NCBI GenBank assembly: GCA_002887195.1
Contig: PJAB01002150.1
Span: 1-10,260 of the forward strand
Direction: 5' to 3'
DNA: 10,260 bases
From: Chrysochromulina parva
Lineage: Eukaryota > Haptophyta > Prymnesiales > Chrysochromulinaceae
The notes below the pieces were generated by a model. That model did no database searches and was not told the origin of the DNA. It was given only the letters and a program-made list of their open reading frames with translations. The translations under genes and the position numbers were made by a program. Shown here piece after piece: positions 5,401 to 10,260 of this stretch (positions are counted from its first letter, which is position 1; every line of letters begins with the position of its first letter).

Positions 5401-8400
5401 TCACCGGCACGAGGCGGTAGCCTTCTCCTCGTCGTCCGAGTCGGCGCCGCCGGTATTCGAGATGGTGTGCGCCTTGAGCCACGCGGGGAGCGACCCCTTG
5501 TACGCGTTGAGCGCCCTGCCGAGCTCCGACGGAGGGCCGAGGCGCGAGGCGGGGTTGGCGCCGGCGAAGTCGAGCATTGCGAGCGCGAGGCCCTTGCCCA
5601 CCTCGCGCCACGTCGACGGCCCGTAGCGCGCATGCGGGTGGAGCGGCGGCGGCGGCGGGCTGAGGCAGCGTGCGTCCTTCACGGCCGCCTCGTAGCGTGC
5701 AGGCAGCGTGTTGACCCTCTTGCCGTCATTGTAGTTGCACTCGAGTGTGAAGACGTGCGCGAGGCCGGTCGCCGCGTACACCGCCTCGCGTCCAGAGCCC
5801 GCGTGCCCGCTCGCGCCCTCGTAGAACACGCACTGGTCCGTATCGACGAAGCGCGTATTGAGGGCGAGCAGGAACGTGTACAAGGGGCCATCGAGGTGCC
5901 GCTGGTCGGTCGGCGCCATCCGGTTGCCGTACAGGAAGCAGCCGCGCTTGCCCGCGTGCGCGTGGCAGTCGATGTAGCATTCAAGCAGCCGGCGTGCATG
6001 CAAGCTCTTGAGCACGGCCGTCGCCGCAAAGATACTTGGCTGCCGCTCGAGGCTCGCGAAGTTGTAGCAGCGGTTGAGGTTGGCGCCGAACTGGTCGGAG
6101 CGGTAGTTGCAATCAGCATGCAATCAGTATGCACTCAGCATGCACTCAGCATGCACTCAGCATGCAATCAGCACCAGCATGCAATCAGTTGGCGCGCCTG
6201 GTCGGAGCGGTAGTTGCCGCGGTAGCAGCCGTCCGGGTTGAGCATCGGGATGAGCTTGAACACGTACCTGTGGGGAAGGGGAAGGGGCGCCGTGGTGAGC
6301 ACGTGCATGCTGATGCCGGGTTGAGCATCGGGATGAGCTTGAACACGTACCGCTCGCGCAGAGCGGCCGCGCGCGGGTCGGACTCGCGTAGGAGGAACTC
6401 GAGCAACCCGTCGAAGACGAACGAGGAGGGCGTCTCTCCCGGGTGGACCCGCGCGCTGAGGAAGATCACCTGATGAGGGAGGCAATCAGCATGCAATCAG
6501 AGACGATCGAGCAGCGCCGGAGATCATCGGTCCGTCGCGCGCAGAGGACGCTCACCTTCTTGTTGGGGAAGCTGCGCGCTGATGAGGGAGGCAATCAGCA
6601 TGCAATCAGAAGAAGCTCACCTTCTTATTGGGGAAGCTGCGCGCGCGTGGAGGGGGCGGCAGGCCCTCCCACCACGCCTTGACTCCGCGCTCAATCTCGG
6701 GCAGCATCGCCGGCTCGAGTGCCGGCTCGTACCTGTGGGGAAGGGGAAGGGGGCGTCGTGGTGAGCACGTGCATGCTGATGCTCCGTGAGCAATCAGCGC
6801 CGGCTCGAGCGCCGGCTCGTACCTGTGGGGAAGGGGAAGGGGCGCGCCGTGGTGAGCACATGCATGCTGATGCTCCGTGAGCAATCAGCGCCGGCTCGAG
6901 TGCCGGCTCGTACCACTGCGAAGGCTGGAACTGCGGCCGCTCAGCGAAGCCGCGCTTGCTGCTGATGGTGAGCAGGTCGATGCGCCGTCCGTCGACCGAG
7001 CGCGTGAGTAGCTCGCGATGGTAGTATACATTCGAAGGGCTCTCGAGAGGCAGCCGGGCCGCGGCGCTCATCGCCGCGGCCTCGGCAAGCTCGGCGTCCA
7101 TCTCCGCCCTTCCTAAAGCGATCACTTTGGTTTCGAGACGGTTCGTGGCCGCCGACAGGCGCTGTAGCAAGCGATCCAGTTGTGGCGTGACGGCGCGCGA
7201 AGCAGATGGACGCCCCGGAGGGATTGCACTGATTGCACTGATCATCAGGCTGCCCGCGTTGAACGACAGCGGCGGCAGCGACGACGGCGCGGGCACGCTC
7301 AAGGCGGCCGGGGCACGCGACGGGAGTGGAGGCGGAGGTGGGCCAGGCCAGAGGGGCGGTCTCTGGGTCAGACTCTGTACGAGGGCGCCTCCGCGGACCG
7401 CTGGCCTGTGAAGAGTCTCTGTGAAGGGGGCTGCTCCGCGGACCGCTGGCCTGTGAAGAGTCTCTGTGAAGAGGGCTCCTCCTCGGACCGCAGGCCGCCG
7501 TGTACCCTGAGAGAAACTGGCCATGTATGGGCTGCTCGCACCGGCCGTGTATGGGTTCGCTGCCGTGTAAGGGTTGCCTGCCGTGTAAGGGTGGCTCGCA
7601 CCTGACTTGAACATATTCTGCTCAAATCGGAGTAATGGCATCGGCGATGCGGTAGGCGGCGAGGGCGGCGGCGAAGACGGTGGCGGGTGGGGGGGTGAAG
7701 ACGGTGGCGGGTAGGGAGGTGAAGACGGTGGCGGGTAGGGGGGTGAAGGCGGTGGCGGGTGGGGGGGTGAAGGCGGTGGGGACGGCACGCTCTGAGCGGC
7801 CGGGGCACGCGCAGTAGCAGGGGCAGCAGCCTTCCTGGCGGCCCTAGCCGCCCGAGGCTCCGGTGCGAGCGCCTCGAGCGCCGCGTCGCGAGCGGCACTC
7901 AGCAGCCGCTCGCGGCGTAGATGATCCATTTGGTCCATCACTGCCGCCGGCTGGGCTCCCGCACTCAACGCGCTCGTGAGCGTGCCCATGAGTCCTGGGC
8001 CGCTCGATGCCGCGGCGGCCGTCGGAGCGGCCGCTGGCTCTCCACCGGTAGGCGCCATGGTGGGCGCCTCGCCACTCGGCGCACGTGGAGGCACTACCGC
8101 TGACTTGGGCAGCCCGAAGATGGCATCCAGCCACGCCAGGCGTGCCTGGCACTCGGCGTAGCTCTGAGGGTAGCTGAATGCAAAATACAGCGTCTCGTTG
8201 CGCCGCTCGACCTTGTGGGCAAAGGTGATTGCGAACTCGTGGGTATCCTTGCCGGCGCCGGCCTGCTGGCATGGAGTCCGGATCCGCTGCCAGTCTGGCT
8301 GCGACGGCAGGGAGCGGACCACTGGGCGCATATCCTGCTGGTACAAGGCCCTCTGCGGATTCATGTTTCGTATCTCAAAGAACAAGAGCATGCCAGGCGG

Positions 8401-8583
8401 AGCACCACGGACTGCAAAGTAAAACCAGGTGGCACGATTCCTCTCCCTGCTGCCGATGGCATCCGCACGCGTGTACAAGGTGAATTGGTTGCTCCCGCGC
8501 GCTTCCACGCTCTCTATATTGCCCGAATCAAAGTCGGCGTCGAAGATCAAGCCGCCGCACTCGTACGCGCTCACGCGGCTCAT
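5401..8583 (-). CDS. AGBL5: Cytosolic carboxypeptidase CCP5/AGBL5-like (M14 tubulin deglutamylase), five exons
   Basis: Zinc carboxypeptidase of the M14 CCP family; CCP5 enzymes remove branch-point glutamates from polyglutamylated tubulin. Exons: 8583-6914, 6732-6621, 6469-6351, 6267-6198, 6090-5401; all junction phases agree, giving 886 residues. Residues ~1-158 are the CCP N-terminal beta domain ([15 protein letters not shown], later YFAFSYP). Residues ~160-516 are a Pro/Ala-rich insertion. The catalytic domain starts at VYYHREL (~519). Zinc ligands are His603 and Glu606 in HPGE and His700 in [14 protein letters not shown] and GANLNR are substrate-pocket motifs; the catalytic Glu774 sits in TLECNY. 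The N-terminal wording and the TLECNY ending fit CCP5 rather than CCP1/4. The start is the first ATG; the same frame extends to 8649 only from a GTG. Every intron carries duplicated exon sequence (separate entries). An active enzyme is likely because all key residues are kept. Confidence 0.93.
6091..6197 (-). other. Intron 4 of the CCP5-like gene: GC-AG, filled with 11-bp repeats
   Basis: 107-nt intron between [12 protein letters not shown] and FGANLNR. A perfect 20-bp exon repeat (6091-6110 and 6198-6217, encoding NYRSDQ) flanks an 87-bp body (6111-6197). Because of the repeat the boundary could slide, but no GT donor exists in the repeat; the only usable pair is CAG|GCGCGC ... GACCAG|TTC, a GC-AG intron. 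The body carries about five tandem copies of TGCATGCTGAG or TGCATGCTGAT (11 bp). Length is not a multiple of three, so splicing is required. Confidence 0.82.
6268..6350 (-). other. Intron 3 of the CCP5-like gene: 83-nt exact tandem-duplication intron
   Basis: GT-AG intron (GAGCG|GTACGTG ... CCCCACAG|GTACGTG). A perfect 36-bp direct repeat of exon sequence (6233-6268 and 6316-6351, encoding [11 protein letters not shown]) flanks a 47-bp body (6269-6315). The upstream exon copy supplies the donor and the body supplies the polypyrimidine tract and acceptor. The 83-nt length breaks the frame if retained. Confidence 0.9.
6269..6315 (-). mobile_element. Introner-like element body, short form (47 bp)
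   Basis: On the minus strand the body begins CATCAGCATGCACGTGC and ends CCCCTTCCCCTTCCCCACA; the following G comes from the exon repeat and completes the CAG acceptor. It is nearly identical to the last 47-49 bp of the two bodies in intron 1, about 450-600 bp away, but lacks their first 16 bp. It has no coding capacity. The call as a mobile element rests on recurrence at different sites with flanking target-like duplications. Confidence 0.7.
6470..6620 (-). other. Intron 2 of the CCP5-like gene, containing a second copy of the exon end
   Basis: 151-nt GT-AG intron (AAGAAG|GTGAGC ... CTCATCAG|GTGATC). It holds a 30-bp copy of the exon 2 end plus donor (6550-6579, one mismatch to the real one at 6615-6644), which would encode RSFPNKK again. 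A 32-bp acceptor module ending CTCCCTCATCAG occurs perfectly twice (6470-6501 and 6579-6610). An inner 42-nt intron (6579-6620) plus a 23-nt pseudo-exon is possible but would shift the frame, so the outer splice is the likely one. Confidence 0.88.
6580..6614 (-). mobile_element. Introner-like element body, CTCATCAG subfamily (35 bp)
   Basis: Body between the 30-bp exon-end repeats in intron 2: it contains TGATTGCATGC followed by TGATTGCCTCCC and TCATCA. It ends in CA, and the G of CAG comes from the repeat, the same rule as in the CCCCACA subfamily. The 11-bp unit links it to the body of intron 4, and its end links it to the helicase intron. Confidence 0.6.
6734..6797 (-). mobile_element. Introner-like element body, long form copy 1 (64 bp)
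   Basis: The minus strand starts CTGATTGCTCACGGAG, then follows the shared core CATCAGCATGCACGTGCTC to the CCCCACA end. The first part can fold: TGATTGCTC and GAGCATCA are near-inverse around ACG. It contains CTGAT, a possible branch point. It differs from the neighbouring 65-bp copy at only a few positions. Confidence 0.72.
6824..6888 (-). mobile_element. Introner-like element body, long form copy 2 (65 bp)
   Basis: Same architecture as the 64-bp copy, with GCATGCATGTGC in place of GCATGCACGTGC and one extra base in the CG-rich segment before the pyrimidine tract. All three bodies of this subfamily lie in the sense orientation, which their acceptor role needs. Confidence 0.72.
7393..7497 (-). 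repeat. 45-bp minisatellite in the CCP5 linker
   Basis: Two full and one partial 45-bp units (starting 7393, 7438, 7483) encode a 15-residue repeat [15 protein letters not shown] and variants. The frame is kept, and the units differ by a few substitutions. It lies in the non-catalytic insertion. Confidence 0.85.
7544..7597 (-). repeat. 18-bp minisatellite in the CCP5 linker
   Basis: Three 18-bp units (7544-7561, 7562-7579, 7580-7597) based on gccgtgtaagggttgcct encode NPYTA(A/G) repeats within the insertion. Confidence 0.82.
7679..7774 (-). repeat. 24-bp minisatellite coding a Pro-Ser-rich tract
   Basis: Four 24-bp units (7679, 7703, 7727, 7751) of ggtggcggg-type sequence encode PPPSSPPY/H octads, resembling the extensin-like Pro-rich tracts of algal proteins. 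They are flanked by more degenerate PPPSPP sequence. Confidence 0.85.
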
Positions 8584-8823
8584 CCGCACTAGTCGGGCAG
8601 GGCGCGGCCGTTTGAACAAACTTTTGAACACCGAAAAAATCTCATTCACGGTCGTTCACGTTCATTCACACACCATGATTCCAGCACACCCTCCGAGAAC
8701 AGGCTTGCGCCACCGGAGAGTGGACACATTGGTCGACTGCGTTGAGCAAGGTCAACTCCAGGAGTAATGACAACCACAGTGTCACCAAACTCCACCCTCA
8801 TTACCACTCGTCGGTTTGTGGTG

Positions 8824-9065
8824 CGATATTGACGGGGGGGTCGCGATATCGTGGGATTCCGCGATTTCGTAGTCCGGTTAGCAATATCGTAGTACGCGCA
8901 CGATATCTTGGGAGGGCGCCGATATCGTGTCCCCGTGCCGATATGCACATCGTGTGAGAGGTTGCGATATCGTGGGTAATTTGCGAATTGCGATGCCGTG
9001 GGCGGTGGGCCGCGCGGTAATTTCGTACATAGGCCCACGATATCGTGAGATTTCGCGATATCGTG
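8824..9065. repeat. Array of about twelve GATATC-centred motifs (GCGATATCGTG)
   Basis: Six exact GATATC palindromes start at 8845, 8902, 8921, 8966, 9039 and 9057; diverged versions start at 8825, 8863, 8883, 8940, 8992 and 9019. Spacing between successive starts is 20, 18, 20, 19, 19, 19, 26, 26, 27, 20, 18. The fuller consensus is GCGATATCGTGGG; CACGATATCGTG at 9036-9047 is a perfect 12-bp palindrome. Sequence between motifs is not conserved, unlike an ordinary recent minisatellite. Confidence 0.8.
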
Positions 9066-9114
9066 CCCCCGCCCAGGACAACGCACATTCCCGTAAAGTG
9101 CTATGCCTGCTCCG

Positions 9115-9148
9115 ACTCAAAGACAGTCGAAACTCAAAGACAGTCGAA
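9115..9148. repeat. Perfect 17-bp tandem duplication
   Basis: actcaaagacagtcgaa occurs twice back to back (9115-9131, 9132-9148), followed by a related gttcaaaactgg. It lies between the GATATC array and the WD40 gene's 3' end. No function is apparent. Confidence 0.8.
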
Positions 9149-9438
9149 GTTCAAAACTGGAACCGTGGAGCTGCGGCACGGCGCGCACCGGCACGTACCC
9201 GGCCATGGTACCGGCAGCTGTGCAGCCACATGGCATGTCGGCGCGGATGTCGCGAAAGCATGTAAGTGCAAACTGAAACTACCTTCCCAACGCAAGATCC
9301 GCCCGGCCATTGAGCTCCCACGACATCTTCGTTAAACGTTAGGGACGCAGCTTCACGCACTTAGTATCAAAAAGTAAATCGGCTCGCGCCCAAACCATGC
9401 ATGGCCATGGCCCATGCGCAGCACGCCTCTCTGTTACA

Positions 9439-10260
9439 CTACCTCGCCTTCTTTGCAACGGCCGGCCTCCACACGAAGAGCTTGCCTTGGTCAGCATTGA
9501 GTCGCCCAGAACCCTCGCCATTGATCACGCTCGCGACAAAGCCGCCCGACGGCGAAATGGCCACGCTCCTCACATAGCCAGGGTGCTTGTCGAGTGTGGC
9601 GCACTCGCTCGCGTCGACGTCTTCGAGGAGCGACCAGACCTTGATCGTCATGTCGTCTGTACCGACGCTCACCAGCACCGAGCCACCGAGGGCGAGGCTC
9701 TGCACTGCTCCCTCGTGCCCGTGCAGCTCGCGCACGAGCTGGCCGGTGGAGAGAGCGAAGACGCGCACAATCGCATCCAGCCCCCCGGTGGCGAGCACGT
9801 CCCCTTGCATGCGCACCGCGTGCAAGGCGCTCGGATGGGCCAGCGTGCGCCGGCTGGCGCCGCCGCCGTCGCGCGGCCAGAGGCGGACGGTCGCATCATC
9901 GCTGCCCGTCGCGATCGCCTCCTCGCCCACATCGACGCAGCTCACACGTGCAGAGTGCTCCATCAGCGTGGCGATGCACTCGCGCGCGCGCAGGCGCCAC
10001 AGCTTGACCGTGCTGTCGGTGGAGCCGCTCACGACGAGGTCGCCGCGCACCGCGACGCAGTAAACGGACGAGCCGCTGTGCTGCAACTGGCCGGCGGTGG
10101 CGAGCGTCTCCGCGTCCCACAGGCGTAGGCTGCCGGACGAGTCGCCGGTGACGATGTGGACGCCGTCGGTGGCCACGGCGACCACGTCCGCCTCGTGCCC
10201 CTCGAGCACCCCGACTGTGCTCGCATCGGGTCGGTAGACGGTCGCGTTGCGCGTCGAGGC
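9439..10260 (-). CDS. WD40-repeat protein, C-terminal six repeats (N-terminus off window)
   Basis: 273 residues to a TAG stop; the frame is open to the right edge with no ATG, so the start lies outside. Six WD40 blades are readable: GHEADVVAVATDG...LRLWD; SGSSVYCVAVRG...VKLW; EHSARVSCVDVG...VRLW; HPSALHAVRMQG...VRVFAL; GHEGAVQSLALGG...IKVWSL; and HPGYVRSVAISPSGG...LFVWRP, ending VAKKAR. The last blade has a loop insertion (INGEGSGRLNADQ). A propeller usually has seven blades, so at least one more is expected upstream. WD40 propellers are scaffolds in protein complexes; the specific partner or family cannot be told from these repeats. TGTAA occurs one base after the stop, which is a poly(A) signal in green algae but could be chance here. 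Confidence 0.9.
   Translation of the reverse strand, partial: ASTRNATVYRPDASTVGVLEGHEADVVAVATDGVHIVTGDSSGSLRLWDAETLATAGQLQHSGSSVYCVAVRGDLVVSGSTDSTVKLWRLRARECIATLMEHSARVSCVDVGEEAIATGSDDATVRLWPRDGGGASRRTLAHPSALHAVRMQGDVLATGGLDAIVRVFALSTGQLVRELHGHEGAVQSLALGGSVLVSVGTDDMTIKVWSLLEDVDASECATLDKHPGYVRSVAISPSGGFVASVINGEGSGRLNADQGKLFVWRPAVAKKAR

Larger units (their letters stand above)
6733..6913 (-). other. Intron 1 of the CCP5-like gene: double tandem insertion
   Basis: 181-nt GT-AG interval (AGTG|GTACGAG ... CCCCACAG|GTACGAG). Three copies of a 26-bp exon segment encoding YEPALEPA (6708-6733, 6798-6823, 6889-6914; one substitution in the middle copy) alternate with two bodies of 64 bp (6734-6797) and 65 bp (6824-6888). 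At 6823/6822 the first unit's AG directly abuts the second unit's GT. It can be removed whole, or as units of 91 and 90 nt. Confidence 0.9.
8584..9438. other. Intergenic region: CCP5 upstream and WD40 3' side
   Basis: 855 bp holding the 5' flank of the CCP5-like gene and the 3' flank of the WD40 gene. I see no gene. It contains the GATATC array (8824-9065) and a 17-bp tandem duplication (9115-9148). A weak inverted repeat, gtaatga/tcattac, lies at about 8765-8805. Confidence 0.6.

Noticed and set aside
6556..6578. 23-nt micro-exon within intron 2
   Set aside because: Inclusion duplicates RSFPNKK-coding sequence and shifts the frame before the HPGE zinc motif; the single 151-nt intron keeps the enzyme intact.
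6091..6913. CRISPR-like reading of the repeat-body-repeat pattern
   Set aside because: The repeats are the coding exon of a eukaryotic gene, the bodies are themselves repeated, and there are no cas genes; intron duplication explains it.
8584..8649. 22-residue N-terminal extension of the CCP5-like protein
   Set aside because: It would need a GTG start; the first ATG at 8583 leads directly into the CCP N-terminal domain.
8742..9265. Arg/Tyr/Ile-rich frames on both strands over the GATATC array
   Set aside because: The palindromic repeat makes similar RYR/ISR peptides on both strands in several frames; this is an effect of the DNA repeat, not a gene.

Overview
The window looks like nuclear DNA of a GC-rich, intron-containing protist, most likely a flagellated microalga. 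Evidence: spliced genes with GT-AG and one apparent GC-AG intron, a tubulin-type cytosolic carboxypeptidase (found in lineages with cilia or flagella), a secreted protein with several N-glycosylation sequons, and Ala/Pro/Gly-rich low-complexity protein regions. I cannot fix the lineage; haptophyte-, pelagophyte- or dinoflagellate-like algae are all possible.

Layout, left to right. (1) 1-1647, minus strand: N-terminal ~500 residues of a DBP3/RH5-like DEAD-box RNA helicase, two exons with one 145-nt intron, cut by the left edge. (2) 1648-1885: 238-bp head-to-head promoter interval. (3) 1886-3958, plus strand: intronless 690-residue protein I do not recognise, with a basic NLS-like patch, Ala-rich helices and an acidic tract. 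(4) 3959-4464: tail-to-tail spacer. (5) 4465-5301, minus: secreted class-I-glutamine-amidotransferase-like (BPL_N-type) protein. (6) 5401-8583, minus: five-exon CCP5/AGBL5-like metallocarboxypeptidase of 886 residues with a ~350-residue Pro-rich insertion between its N-terminal and catalytic domains. (7) 8584-9438: spacer holding a striking array of about twelve GATATC-centred motifs. (8) 9439-10260, minus: C-terminal six WD40 repeats of a protein cut by the right edge.

The main discovery is in the introns. All four introns of the carboxypeptidase gene are bounded by, or contain, direct repeats of neighbouring exon sequence (20 to 36 bp), separated by short bodies of 35 to 87 bp. Three bodies at two sites are near-identical and end in the same pyrimidine-rich acceptor; one looks like a shortened copy of the others. 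At one site the insertion has happened twice in tandem, leaving AG directly against GT (a zero-length exon). Other introns, including the one in the helicase gene, share a different 3' module (ending CTCCCTCATYAG) and are built of 10-11-bp units containing CTGAT/CTGAG, which resembles a branch point. This reads as a family of intron-generating ('introner'-like) elements caught with their target duplications intact.

The genes show no common pathway. The helicase is probably a ribosome-biogenesis factor, the carboxypeptidase acts on polyglutamylated tubulin, and the others are a secreted amidotransferase-fold protein, a WD40 scaffold and an orphan.
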